A stretch of 64,000 nt of DNA from Mermis nigrescens (lineage: Eukaryota; Nematoda; Enoplea; Mermithida; Mermithidae), in NCBI GenBank assembly GCA_036768485.1, contig JAVLUZ010000142.1:5030581-5094580 (forward strand), read 5' to 3'. This document shows positions 11,631 to 23,449 of the stretch, in pieces. A program made the position numbers and the translations under genes. Each line of letters opens with the position of its first letter. Position 1 is the stretch's first letter. The notes beneath the pieces are model-generated. The model was not told where the DNA came from, did not search any database, and was given only the letters and a program-made list of their open reading frames with translations.

Positions 11631-12035
11631 CATACATGATCTGGGGAGGGATTCTCCCCTCCCAGAAAAATTTTCCTCCGCAAAAATTTTTTCACCCGCC
11701 GAGAATTGGCGATTTTTTTGAAAGTTCTCCAAAATTTTATTGTGTAGAAAACATGCTTTTTAAAGCGTTTTTAGCTATCTATTTGCTCAAAAGTGCCGGA
11801 ATTTCGGCAGTTCGCGCCATTATACTCATGTGTTGAATATGTTTTGTTCGATTTGCTCCGACTTTTTTGATATCCTTCGAATTTTTTCATGTTTTTATGC
11901 TCTCGAAAGATAGAGCATCGTCAGAAACGGTGAAAAACGATGGTATTGATGCGTACATACCATTAATGGATGGAACCAAAAAGGCACTTTATCATTTCAC
12001 CCCTTCGCCCTGAAATCCCATGCTGTGCATGTATG
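11631..12035 (-). mobile_element. Family K MITE, copy 1
   Basis: 405 bp, with ends CATACATGATCTGGGG and inverted CATACATGCACAGCATGGG. The flanks GTTGGTAT (11623-11630) and GTTTGGAT (12036-12043) match at 6 of 8, fitting a hAT-type duplication. The interior (GCTCAAAAGTGCCGGAATTTCGGC and flanking text) is shared with the copy at 24688-25063. Confidence 0.75.
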
Positions 12036-12043
12036 GTTTGGAT

Positions 12044-13851
12044 ACGAATTCGTTATCCATAATTCAGCTTTTTCTGGCTATCAAAGCGCGGCAATGTAGT
12101 AAGGTAGGTGTGTACGTACATTCGCGTATACTTACATCGAATGCTTGAGCTGCGTTGCTCACTTTGTGCGAGCTGGTTACATAACAAGAATCGTATAAAA
12201 AATGCAACATTCGCATAAAATTCAATTGGAAAAACCGCCCAATTCCTCGCGCTTTCATTGACAGAAGAGATGAAGCGGTCTCAAGCTTGGTTTGTTGGAC
12301 TTTGCCCGGCTCGAGCCGGAGCTGTGACGGGCTATCCTTAGCAGCATCGACAGCTTTTTCCGAGCTAACAAAAGCAAGTTTCTGATGAGATTTTATTCGA
12401 CGCGCGCGATCGATATTGTCTCGCTGCTACGGAAAAAGCAAGCTGCTTTTGCGGAAAATACGTGAGAGAACCGGTTGGCTTCGGTCACCGAATTTTTTCA
12501 GCATCGTTCTCTCGATTTTTTTCCTATGCGCACGTTCGTCGAGCGCGCTTCGCGGCGTCTGGCCTGCCAAAAAACGTCGGCTAATAATTGTAAGCAGACG
12601 ACAAAGCCAACGGGCTTCGATTTTTGTGTTTAAACGAACCCCTTTTTTCTATCTCTCATACTAGCGTTCGCTAAATTTTTTCACTCGTTTGTTTCATTGC
12701 TATGCAAAGCGTTGTCGACTCAGCTTACTTGTTCAAACATAATCCGTATTATCCGCTAGGCACAGGCCGGCTAACGTTATGCTAACGTCGCATCGTCCGG
12801 AGATGCTTCGAAGTCTTGTCGTCGTTGACTTGCCTACGTTCATAACGCGCCCGTTGGCTTTACTGAATCGGCCGTGTGACTGTAAACGTGAATTATAAAT
12901 GTTAGCTTTAATGAGTTCGTTAGCTAAGCGCTTATTTCTTAAGGCATGTAGCTAGGAACCTCTGTGTGTCGCGTATTTGCTCTTATAATCTCGTTGCTCT
13001 GCCTTGAGGCTGTTGAATGTAAACCCGGCAGGAGCCATCAATCGTTGATCTGTGATTTATATAGTGTTTCTCACCCTTTGCGACATGTTTCGTCCATTTC
13101 GTAAGACTCAACCGCTTGAGAAATTGATAAGCCAGCTGTTGTTAGCTCTGATGAGCACGCAGGCGTATGGCAGCACCCCTTAACTTTCTCAGGCTACTTC
13201 AGAGTACAAGTCCGACGTTTCTACGCCTGATAAAAATGAACGAATTCTATCATTAACATGTACAATTCAGTACCTATAGTTAGTCGTAATAATCAGGACC
13301 AAAATTCAGATAATATTAAACACAAAGAGACACATAAGGCGGAAAATCGTTAGCACGTGTAGTTAGTGGATTAAAAATGTTGCAAAATCAATGTTTATTA
13401 TTACCATTATAGCTTTTATCATAAATTATACTTCTTTCTATTTTTCACTATTTGTAATTTAGCAGCAAGCTTACCTCACCTATTTGATATCACTAGGCCT
13501 GAAAACGTTGAAGACTATTTTAAGGATGAGGAGGACTGCGAATTTTGCTTTCGATAGTTTGAAAGCATGTACTGTAATATCGGTACAAATGGTTAAAGTT
13601 ATGAATGTCAAAAGTTACACTTTATCTTCTTTATACAGTCTTACACCGACTACATTTGTTTTGTTTCTATCATGATTTTTTTGCACAGCAATTAAATAGT
13701 ATATCTTACTTCGCATCTTGCCGTATACACGCAAGTTGCTCATCGGTTTCAGCAGCTAGCTCGAAACTGGAAGCAATATTTGATAGTTATTGTTATTTTT
13801 TATTGCTTTTGTTATTTTGTTATTGCTCTACGACGTTACACAACGAGGTCG
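12044..13851. other. Mef2 upstream / 5' non-coding region
   Basis: No protein-coding exon is recognised. From about 12290 to 12860 the sequence is richer in CpG and GC than its surroundings and contains a perfect palindrome CCGGCTCGAGCCGG near 12308. This lies 1-1.5 kb before the Mef2 ATG. It is a plausible place for a promoter or 5' untranslated exon, but nothing in the sequence proves it. The ATG exon has a T-rich stretch just upstream, so a splice acceptor within the 5' leader is possible. Confidence 0.35.
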
Positions 13852-13905
13852 ATGGGTCGAAAGAAGATAACAATATCGCGAATCAGCGATGAACGCAACC
13901 GACAG
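13852..13905 (+). CDS. Mef2: Mef2, first coding exon (MADS-box residues 1-18)
   Basis: This exon encodes the start of myocyte enhancer factor 2, a nuclear DNA-binding transcription factor that dimerises and binds AT-rich CTA(A/T)4TAG sites to control muscle and neural genes. The ATG at 13852 opens MGRKKITISRISDERNRQ, the universal MEF2 N-terminus with small changes (Thr at residue 7, Ser at residue 12). These 18 residues form the basic N-terminal extension of the MADS box. The exon ends CAG|GTGAAT at 13905/13906, in phase 0. That is the conserved position of this intron in animal Mef2 genes, and the next exon resumes VTFTKRKFG. The 5' untranslated region cannot be delimited. Confidence 0.95.
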
Positions 13906-15215
13906 GTGAATAGGCTATATCAATCAAATACATGGATTCGCTTACTACTTGCTCAATTTATTTTGCATCTAAATGCATATTCAAATTTTGAATTATTTTC
14001 GGATATGGACGCGAATGTGAATACCTCGAAATCTTGGTAGGGGTTTTTGGCTATCTTTGAATTGATGAGGAGCAGGTAAGTCACCTACAATTTTTTGACA
14101 GACAATGCCTAAAAGCCGATTCTTTTATTAGAAGTGGAGAAGTAAAAAGAAAAAAATTCCAACCTCTGCAGGGGTTGTAGTACGACCGACTTTGATTGAG
14201 AATCCCCTATCCTCCTGGTAACGTGAATTTGAAGATCTAAACCGCGTCATAAAATTGCCGGTGACAGCAAAGATGTAACGGCTCGAAATATTGGGTGGGG
14301 TTCCCCCCGCCCATTTCTAGGTTGGCCGGATAAATGACCTTCAATTCGTGGCCAAAAACGGCCACAAAACACCTGAAAACGACCATAAAATTTAATTTTT
14401 ACTAAAAGTCGGGGGATCTAAAATTTTATGTCTTTCGGGGTGGTGGATGACTGACTTTGGGCGGAAATGCCACATTTCCCTGTTACATGTCAGTGACATT
14501 AAGTTAACTGGAGTAATTAATTAAATATATAAGATGCGGTTTGGGGATTATGAATTCGCTCTACCAAACCATATTAGTCTAAAAGAGGGTATGATAGTTG
14601 AGCTTGCTTGAAAAATAATTCTGTTACGATTTAGCCAGGCGCACGTTTGTTTAAATAATTGGTTGTAGTCATTTATTTCACCTTATTTCGCACCAAAATC
14701 TAAATTGTGAAAATTGCTCCTAATATTACCTTAATGCTCGAGGAGGGTAGTTTTCGTTTTTTCTTTGGGTCGATTTAGCTAGTTGAAGTGGTGATTTATA
14801 AAGCAAATAATTGAACTTTGCTCTTTTGCGATTTGTTCAAGTTGACAATTTTTTATTTTACAAGATTGCTTAACGTCTTTCCCACTTAAAGCAAACATGT
14901 TTAGCAGTGCGGCTGTGGCCTGCCCTCTACGTACAGTTCTTTCCTGTGTAGAATTTTAGTGTCACATAAAGGCTTGAAGGTTTGTATTGTTCAAGTTTTT
15001 TGCGATCCTCAAGAACGTACCTTTTAGTTCAGAAGTGTAAATTTCTAACAGCAATTTTTTACTATTTCGATTAGTTTCATTGAAAATTTCTCGAAAACTC
15101 ACAACATTGCCGTACATTTATTGCTCATTACCAGTTGAGCATAATAGGTCCACTAATTCACCCATTACCTCACCATTGGGAGACGAATAATTATAGCATA
15201 AGTTGATCTTATCAG
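13906..15215 (+). other. Mef2 intron 1
   Basis: A 1.3-kb phase-0 intron with donor GTGAAT and acceptor TTATCAG. It carries a family J repeat at 14272-14489. The rest is AT-rich without further exons that I can see. Confidence 0.85.
14272..14489. mobile_element. Family J repeat, copy 1, in Mef2 intron 1
   Basis: About 218 bp with inverted ends GATGTAACGG and CATGTAACAGGG. It shares its ends and a GGGG-rich centre with the copy at 15676-15894. No convincing target duplication was found, so the element class is uncertain. Confidence 0.6.
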
Positions 15216-15419
15216 GTTACGTTTACCAAACGTAAGTTCGGCTTGATGAAAAAAGCGTACGAATTGTCGACGTTGTGCGATTGTGAAATCGCATTAATAG
15301 TTTTCAACTCTAGCGGAAAATTATTCCAGTACGCCAGTTCGAATATGGACGAAATATTGCTAAAATATACGGATTACAGCGAGCCGCACGAAAGCCGGAC
15401 TAACAAGGATATCATTGAG
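15216..15419 (+). CDS. Mef2: Mef2, second coding exon (rest of MADS box and MEF2 domain, residues 19-86)
   Basis: The exon opens after acceptor ATCAG with [18 protein letters not shown] and ends [12 protein letters not shown] before GAG|GTAAAC. Its 68 codons join in frame to the first exon to give 86 residues, the exact length of the MADS (1-57) plus MEF2 (58-86) domains. The core [10 protein letters not shown] is the MADS beta-sheet, and [13 protein letters not shown] is the MEF2-specific extension used for dimerisation and cofactor binding. Differences from most animals include Thr for Val at residue 37, Gly for Asn at 52, SSN for STD at 59-61, and Glu-Ile for Lys-Val at 64-65. [10 protein letters not shown] and LFQYAS differ from the fruit fly forms, which argues against a fly-like MEF2. 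The exon is intact with no stops. Confidence 0.97.
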
Positions 15420-15675
15420 GTAAACGATTTCTTTTCTGTATATATTTTTTTATATTCAGCCAATCAGTTGTTGCCACACGCGCCGAAGAGGGGACGAGAA
15501 TACCCTCTTAAAGTTGACCGTATTAAAGCCGTATCCCCTAAAAAAGTTGTTTATTACCGGCTTCCGACTTTTTTTACAAAAGGCTAACCTTATAAATGCA
15601 ATTTTTTGCCTTTTAACTGCTTTTGGCCAAAATTAGGTCATTCACGATTCTCTGAGATGTTCGCTTATCCCTATA

Positions 15676-15894
15676 CATGTAACGGTTCGAAATTTTGGTT
15701 GGGTGGTCAACAGCCGTTTTTTAAGGGGGATGGTTAAATGACTTAGAATTTTAGGTCAAAAATGCTCAAAAACCGGCCGAAAAAAATCGATTTTTTTCAA
15801 AAATCGGAGGGGGTCAAAAATTTTCTGTTTTCGGGGGATGGGGGCGGACGAACGACTTCGGGTGGTGGCGATCTCCGATTCACCCTGTTACATG
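15676..15894. mobile_element. Family J repeat, copy 2, in Mef2 intron 2
   Basis: About 219 bp with ends CATGTAACGG and inverted CATGTAACAGGG, closely matching copy 1 (for example TCGAAATNTTGGNTGGG after the left end). It lacks a clear target duplication. Confidence 0.6.
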
Positions 15895-15934
15895 TTTCCT
15901 TGTCCCTGCGTAAAATTTGCTGCCGTACGTTTAT

Positions 15935-16173
15935 AGTGCAAGATTTTTCAAAGGTAAAATAATGGTCCTAAAAATGGTGATATGGCGAAAAACTTCAGTT
16001 TTCAAAGTTTCTCATCGAGCACTATCCATTTGCATCAAAAAATTGCGAAAAAAACTATAACAAATCTGGGGTTTTTCGGTTTTCTGGGGGGAATATTCGG
16101 CCTTTTGGGGGTATTCGGCTTTCTGGGATGGGTGCATACGCCCCAAACCCCTCTCCCTCACACCCACGTGTTG
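15935..16173 (+). mobile_element. Family A MITE, copy 4, 5'-truncated
   Basis: It begins inside the family at GTGCAAGATTTTTC and runs to the normal right end around CACCCACGTGTTG. The left terminus with GTGGGCAGCA is missing and no duplication is seen, so this is an old or rearranged copy. Confidence 0.7.
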
Positions 16174-16441
16174 CTGGGACTAGGAGACTTGAATTCATCG
16201 ACTGTAAATTTTCTTTTAAATTTCTTTCTAAGTTTGAATTTTAGTGTAGAAAATGACCTAGTTATTGATCGAAAATCGTCAAAAGAATGGTGAGTTGGGT
16301 TTTTCCGGAAATAAGTCTGTTAACATCGCATCCTTCCTGGTCAGTGCTTTAGGTACTTTTATAGTTGTGAAGCAGTTGAGCAGAAGTTGTCTTCTTTTTC
16401 AAAAGATAAATTGTGCCTACCCCAAGTTGGATGGTCATTGG

Positions 16442-16815
16442 CATACATGTAGAGCATAAAAATTGTGGGGCTGGGGTCAGACCCTAGAAATTTTTAAAAA
16501 GTGTCTTTTTTGGGTTCAAAAACGACGGGTACACGTCAAAAACATTGTTTTAGACGTTTTGGAAAATGCGCGTTCTATCTAGAACATTGAAATCTAAGAA
16601 AACTTCGAAAAAATTTGGAAAAAATGAGAAAATTGAACAAAATATAGTCAAAAAATGTGGATATGGTGCGAAGCGCCATAAACTTAAGACTTGAGCCGAA
16701 AATGAGCAAAAACATTTAAACAGAATTTTTAAACAATCAACAATTCTTGGGGGGATAGCAGCCATTTCGCCTGGTCAGTAGCCCTTCTGGGGGTCAAGCC
16801 CCAAGTACAATTATG
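16442..16815 (+). mobile_element. Family K MITE, copy 2
   Basis: About 374 bp starting CATACATGTAGAGCAT. It is closely similar to the copy at 24180-24559 (shared ACGGGTACACGTCAAAAAC-like stretch, TTCTATCTAGAACAT, and GGTGCGAAGCGCC hairpin at 16665-16677). The flanks match only 5 of 8 positions, so the right boundary is approximate. Confidence 0.6.
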
Positions 16816-17169
16816 TTCATTAATCAACTAACGTTCATTTTCATCGTCCTACCGATTTGCGTCTGTACTTCTGCATCCTTTTTTCTTTGTTCAGCATTAT
16901 GGCATTGCTTTCTATTTTAACTATTTTCGCCCTCGAATTCTTAATGTATTGGTGCATATGTTTCTTTTGGCTATTTTTAGTATGTTTTCGTCGAAACCGT
17001 TTTTTTCTAAGGATAGGTTAGATAGGTACTGTATTATTTTCTACCACCGCACCGCGAGCGTCATTCACACGAAAAAAATTATCACGTCTAACTCGAAATC
17101 ATAGTGATTTCGTTTCGAGTCTATGCTAATTTACGTCATTTTCGGTCGGTGAATAAGAATGACGCGCTT

Positions 17170-17181
17170 GATGACGTCATC
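17170..17181. promoter_or_regulatory. Full palindromic CRE-like site GATGACGTCATC
   Basis: TGACGTCA is the canonical CREB/ATF binding palindrome, here extended to 12 perfect bases. It lies in the inferred Mef2 intron 2, just upstream of a long AT run. Function is inference from the motif alone. Confidence 0.4.
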
Positions 17182-17230
17182 GGGTGTACTGTACAGCTTA
17201 ATTTAGTTGCTTTTTTATGAAATTTCCCGT

Positions 17231-18773
<1,543 letters not shown>

Positions 18774-18781
18774 GGTAAACC

Positions 18782-18949
18782 CAGTGTCGGATCTAGGATT
18801 TTCCTAAGAGGGCGGTACCCCTAATGGGGGGGCGGAACCCTGACTCGGGCGGAAAAATTAGCCGTTTTAACCCAAAAATCGCTCAAAAATGCTTAATTTT
18901 GCGCACTATTTTAGGCCAATAGGCCCCCGCCCCTCTAAATCCGCCCCTG
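18782..18949. mobile_element. Family B MITE, copy 2 (hAT-type), 168 bp
   Basis: The ends are CAGTGTCGGATCTAGG and inverted CAGGGGCGGATTTAG. A perfect 8-bp duplication GGTAAACC lies at 18774-18781 and 18950-18957. It is very similar to 9345-9516, and it defines the family boundaries best. Confidence 0.94.
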
Positions 18950-19177
18950 GGTAAACCCGACTTTTGTCAAGTAGATATTCAGTAAAAGATATGTCGGATT
19001 AATCAAACTATGTTGGCTTCGATTGATTCAACAAATTTGTGGCGTAAATTTGCACCCAACTTCGTTTGTTAAATCCAACAGATTTTTTAAAGTGCTGCCG
19101 AGAGGCTCGAATTTGAATGCTTTTCTTTCTTATTATTGGTGCGCGATTCTCTTTTGCAACAAATAATTGTGACTCAG

Positions 19178-19360
19178 AGTTTGCAACGAAAGGAAAGGAA
19201 AGTTGGCGGGGCAACGCAGGGTGCTTCTTTGGACTCTGATGACGAAAGCCTTCTCGACGATTCGTCGGCGGCGGCGGCGCCGTCATCGTGTCTTATGAAC
19301 GGCCAACCTCAGCAGACGGTTTTTGATTCGCCCACCGGCGGTCATCATCACCAGCAGCAG
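19178..19360 (+). CDS. Probable third coding exon of Mef2 (61 codons, phase 0)
   Basis: An open, GC-richer segment after a TGACTCAG acceptor at 19177. It reads SLQRKERKVGG at its start, then an acidic DSDDESLLDD patch, a run of four Ala, and a Pro/Gln/His-rich tail ending HHHQQQ before a weak CAG|GTCGGT donor. Both ends are phase 0, matching the Mef2 exon ending at 15419. SLQRKERK is comparable to the ALNKKEHK-like start of exon 3 in many animal MEF2 proteins. The usual KINEEFDNM motif is absent, so this would be a divergent exon. If the intron were retained, translation would stop five codons later. The assignment to Mef2 is inference from phase, order and weak similarity. Confidence 0.6.
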
Positions 19361-19509
19361 GTCGGTTTAAATCGATAGTTGATTCGCTGTTAACGTGTTA
19401 GATTGATTCTAACTTCATTCAATTTCCCCAAAACTTTAGTTTTAATTCATAAATAAGCAAGTTCTTGAATGAGTCTAATCTGGTTTAATGTAAATGAATA
19501 CAAACGCTA

Positions 19510-19904
19510 CAGTTGCGGATTTGAGGTAGGCGGGGGGCGGCCCCTCCACTATCGGCCAAAAGAGTATAACTTTTAAAGAATTTTCGACGTTCGGCATCAA
19601 GAGGAAATTGAGCAGTAAATCAAACTTCTGAACGTCATTCCGCCTAAATTCTACAAAGTTTCGGCGCTGTGCGCCGTATTAATGCTAAAATCAAGGCAAT
19701 TTGCTTTGTTCGCACAAAATTGTCAGAAATTTCATAATTTTTCGAAAAGTGTTGCGTCAAAAGTGATTTTAAATTAAATTTATCAATACAAAACGCCAAA
19801 AAACGCTGTTTCGCACGTGAAAGGCAAATTTTTGGACTTATTTTTGACTTTTTTGGAAATTTTGGCTTACCGCCCCTCCTAGGAAAATCCTAGATCCGCC
19901 ACTG
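19510..19904. mobile_element. Family B-related element, 395 bp
   Basis: Left end CAGTTGCGGATTTGAGG and inverted right end CAGTGGCGGATCTAGG followed by AAAATCCTAG-type text. It contains the hairpin CGGCGCTGTGCGCCG at 19662-19676. The flanking octamers do not match convincingly. It is inserted between two probable Mef2 exons. Confidence 0.6.
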
Positions 19905-20938
19905 GAAGGTTGTGATACTCACTCAGTACGTTTCGCAGCATATATTCCAATAGGGGTGAGAGGGGTATTTCCCCTACCTCAGGGTCCAAGGCTCGAGTTA
20001 CACTGTCAGACGATTTTGAGTTGGGTATCAGTCAAACATTTTCTGCATGATTTTTAGGGACGAAACTAGCAAAGGCGTTGAAGTTCTTCCGGCGCTTTGA
20101 AAAAATATTTTTTTCGAGAATTCCGGAAAATTTAGATTGAAAAATTGATTGCTTATCCGCTATTCAGACAATGATGCCTATCCGCTTCATCCTGCAGAGT
20201 GGCACAGTCGTTGGACCATGGTTTCCAAGGTTCAGAGCTCTGGAGGGGGAAATAAAATTTCGAAATTCGGGACCCTCTTTGGGAAAGGGCCTTTTTTGGC
20301 AAGTTCAATCTGGAAAATGAATAAAACATCCTATACGAAATGTTTTAATGAGCGACACTGAGTTAATTGTCTTTATTCCAATTCTAACTCGTTTATTTTA
20401 TTGGTGGGATTCGTCGAAAATTTTGGCTTCTTGAATCATTTTAAATTCATTCTAGGCATTCGATTGATCTAGGGGACGGAAGTGTACTATTCAGCGCAAA
20501 ACGCCGAAAAACTTCAACATCTTTGCTGCTTTCTTCGCAAAAAATCATACAGAAAATGTTCGATAATTGAAAATCGTTCGACAGTGATTCATTTCTTGGA
20601 CCCTGAGGCATGATTCAATTCTTGTACCCACCAATATTCAGCTAGATGACTGGGGGATATACCGGGATCAACAGCCACAATTTCGTCCATTTTTTACTTG
20701 GATGCGAAAATAACTACTTTGGCTCGGAGCTCACTTGTTCTCTGGGCATCTGGGATTTACAACCTTGTTTACCCTATCCTGACAAAATACAAGATGCATA
20801 TGCATGCATGTGTATCTAATAAAATGTGGGTAGTAAACTGATAATGCAAGAAAATTTGAACGTGGACACATGTGGACACATACCTTAGTAATACTGGTAC
20901 TGGCTCCCCCTGCCCTTACGAAAATCCTAGATCCGTCA
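19905..20938. other. Intronic sequence with a solitary B-type right end
   Basis: Mostly unclassified. At about 20905-20945 a typical B-type right terminus (AAAATCCTAGATCCGTCACTG in part) occurs, but I could not find its matching left end. No coding signal was seen. Confidence 0.4.
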
Positions 20939-21076
20939 CTGCGAAGAGCCGACGAAAGTTTGAGAAATTACGATCACTGACGGCCGAAAATCATTAAAAA
21001 TTGTATATTATTTCATCAAGTATTTTTGGCGAAAGGGGGATGGCGTTGGCCGCCCCTTTAAATCCACCTACGGCTG
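20939..21076. mobile_element. Family E fragment, 3' end only
   Basis: It matches the 3' part of the longer copies at 30659 and 57972 (GAGAAATTA...CACTGACGGCC, then TTTTTGGC before a G run). It retains a hAT-like right end, CCCCTTTAAATCCACCTACGGCTG in two pieces. Its 5' part is missing. Confidence 0.6.
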
Positions 21077-21176
21077 CGCATCGTTTTTGCTTGTTTCTGT
21101 ACTTCTTTATTTTTTGTGTTTATATTTATATTTTTTAATTATGTATCAATAATTCATCCGATTCATACGCTAGCAG

Positions 21177-21434
21177 ATGATCGACAGCAACGAATCGGCT
21201 CAGCCCGGTTCGGCGATGGCGTCGGGCAGCAGCATGGACGCCGCGTCGAACGGCCAGGGTATGACGGCGGCGGCGGCCGCCGCCGCCGCTTCAATTTTCG
21301 GCCACGTCAACATGGTTTCGATGAATGGGCCGGTCATCAACGCCCTCCACCATCATCAACAACAACAACAACAACAACAAGCGGACGCCAACAGCGCCGC
21401 CAATCACTTGCAATTGCTGGCCGGCGGGCACAGG
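21177..21434 (+). CDS. Probable further coding exon of Mef2 (86 codons, phase 0)
   Basis: After the acceptor CGCTAGCAG the frame opens MIDSNESAQPGS and stays open through Ala-rich (eight Ala), Met/Asn-rich (GHVNMVSMNGP) and His/Gln-rich (HHHQQQQQQQQ) stretches to GGHR. It closes at a strong AGG|GTAAGC donor. It is phase 0 at both ends and much richer in GC than its surroundings, as expected for protein-coding sequence. Such low-complexity composition fits the transactivation region of a transcription factor. No MEF2-specific motif is visible, so it could belong to another gene overlapping the locus. The CAA run may vary in length. Confidence 0.6.
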
Positions 21435-22634
21435 GTAAGCGCGAGCTTGGCCGCCGGTGTCACGCCTTTAAGTGTCCGGCACCTTAAAGTGTACGGGCTA
21501 CAGTAGAAGAATGCAAAAATACACAGGGGAGGACGTTTAGAACACGAAAGAATGAGAATGGCACGGGGACATGAGGTGATGGAATTGACAAACCCCTCAC
21601 AAAGACCCCACGCGTTGAATTATTAAATCTGTATTTTTTATGTTATTTTTGATGCCGATCAATAAAACTTGATGAGAAACGTCAGAATACTTAGTTGTTT
21701 TATCCCATTATCAAAGCCGTGCCTAGGGGGTGCGAACTGTGCGGCCGCACAGGGCCGCTAAAAAAGTTGTTGTGCATGCCATATAGAATTCATTTTTTGG
21801 CGGCCCTCTTACAATAATTCGATACATACGTTCAATAGGATCGATTTTTCGACGTTCTAATGCAAGCACAGTCAGTTAAAAATCTTTACTTGCATTTTTA
21901 AGAGAACGCTGACTGAGCTATACTTGTTCTCATTTTCAGACATATTGTTGATTTTTCTGTTGCAATAATGTGTGTCCAGAAAATTTGGTTCGAAAAGGCT
22001 AAAATGTCAAAATTCTCCGGCGCTTTGCACCGAGCCATAGATCAAATGAATCTAAAAGCTTGAATCAGGTGAAATAATCTAGCACTTCACATCACTAGTA
22101 ATTTAATGCACTATTTGTTCATTGAATGAAAGTGCGCATGCTTGTTGAGCATGAAACTAAAAGTGCGAAAATGATTGTGTACCAGTTTGTCTATTCTTTG
22201 CTTTGATTGTCTTACTTTACAAGGACACAATCCTATTTTAAATGGAAGAAATGGCCAAATTTTCTTATGTTTTTGTGCATTTCCTGTTTTATGAACTGCA
22301 TCTTCTTAATAAGAAGGCCACAAATAGGCCTGAAAAGGGTAAGAGCAAAAATTTCAATTATTACATTTTTCTATATATTATTGGCAGCGACCCGTTGCTG
22401 CGCTATGTAATTAGCAGAGGTCGAGAAACGCGTTTCAGCTCAGAAGTTTTAAGCAATGTAAGAGTTCTTCAATTTTAATTGTTTATGGGCTCCATTCAGG
22501 ACCGAAAATCGGCCGTTTTTGCGAAAATTTTGACGTTATTATTTGACAATAAAATGCTTTTTTACAAAATTTTTAGCGACTCTGTCCCGGACCCCGCAGG
22601 GAACGCTTGACCGCACCACCTAAGACCCCCGCAG

Positions 22635-22762
22635 CATATGTGGGCAGCAACAAAATCCCGGGAGGGGGTAGGTGCAAGGTTTTTTAGAGGTCAAAATATG
22701 GTCTTAAAATGATGGTATGGCTAAGAAATACCGTTTTCGAGGTTTCTCATTGAGCACTACCC
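22635..22762 (+). mobile_element. Family A MITE, copy 5, truncated, nested in the hAT element
   Basis: It starts CATATGTGGGCAGCA and follows the family consensus up to TGAGCACTACCC, where it breaks off into the transposase remnant. The right half is missing. Confidence 0.75.
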
Positions 22763-22769
22763 ACGAATA

Positions 22770-23193
22770 CCAGCTTTAAAAACATGGGAAGATGATGAAT
22801 TGCTCAAGTCATGTACACAGTTAGCTGCGTTTCTGGATGATCTTGATGGACCAGACATGTACACAGAGCTAAAAGTTCTTGCCGATCAAGTCCAAATGAA
22901 TTAACTTGCCACTAGCTACTCTTAAATATCTATCAAATGGCTTCCAGGATGTTTTACCGAACCTTATAATTGATTTCAGAATTTTACTTACAATACCTAT
23001 TGCTGTGGCCTCAGCATAACGTTCCTTCTCGGAACTTTAATTAATAAAGACATATTTGCGGTCAACTATGACTGATTCTCGTCTAAGTGCACTAGCGATT
23101 ATTTCAATTGAAAATGATTTATCATCTTCGTTAGATTTTTTGCTATTGATTGACCAGTTTGCCGCTCAGAAAGCTAGGCAAGTTATTTTGTAA
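22770..23193 (+). pseudogene. hAT transposase, C-terminal remnant
   Basis: Conceptual translation across shifting frames gives segments typical of the C-terminus of hAT transposases of the ZMYM1/TTF-like group: DGPDMYTEL, LLTIPIAVASA followed by RSFSEL, TMTDSRLSALAIISIEND, and DQFAAQKARQ. The VASA-E-RSFSKLK region belongs to the hAT dimerisation domain. Here the Glu codon is a stop (TAA at 23017-23019). A further stop at 22902-22904 and several frameshifts show it is dead. The DDE catalytic part is not visible. Intact relatives are several hundred residues longer, so only a C-terminal fragment survives. Confidence 0.88.
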
Positions 23194-23449
23194 TAAAGCA
23201 CGTCATCATTCACGAAATAGGTAAATTATTTGAGAAAAAATAGTTCATACCTTCTAAAAATACTGTAGCACAATATTTTGTTAGTAAATTTACAGTAAGA
23301 TGCTAACAGCGATCATATAGGTACATATGTAAAGGATATACATAAGTGATAATTATGATGCATATAATACCAGTTATAAAAATTATGAGTCCGCCAAAAT
23401 AAGTTTCGCCCAGGGCCGCTAAACCTCTAAGCACGGCCCTGCCAATTAT

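Larger units (their letters stand above)
21712..23441 (+). mobile_element. hAT transposon with decayed transposase
   Basis: 1730 bp. The left end CAAAGCCGTGCCTAGGGGG and the inverted right end CAGGGCCGTGCTTAGAGG match. The flanks CCCATTAT (21704-21711) and CCAATTAT (23442-23449) match at 7 of 8 positions, the 8-bp duplication typical of hAT. It encloses a transposase remnant (22770-23193) and a truncated family A MITE (22635-22762). It lies directly downstream of the last probable Mef2 exon. It could represent the source family for some of the local MITEs, but the ends are not the same as theirs. Confidence 0.9.

Noticed and set aside
12416..12664. 82-codon frame upstream of Mef2
   Set aside because: GC-richer and ATG-less at a convincing position; no domain or splice context. 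More likely promoter or 5' non-coding sequence.
13780..14040. 86-residue frame around the first Mef2 exon
   Set aside because: Residues before the ATG at 13852 and after the CAG|GTGAAT donor are non-coding. Only 18 codons are real.
15243..15587. Intact 114-residue protein read through the Mef2 exon
   Set aside because: The last 55 residues are intron translation after the GAG|GTAAAC donor. Only 15216-15419 is coding.
19510..19904. 8-bp duplication around the B-related element
   Set aside because: AAACGCTA and GAAGGTTG agree at only four positions, no better than chance.
22242..22478. 78-codon frame inside the hAT element
   Set aside because: Could be a decayed N-terminal transposase piece (DPLLRYVISRGRE), but the similarity is too weak to claim.
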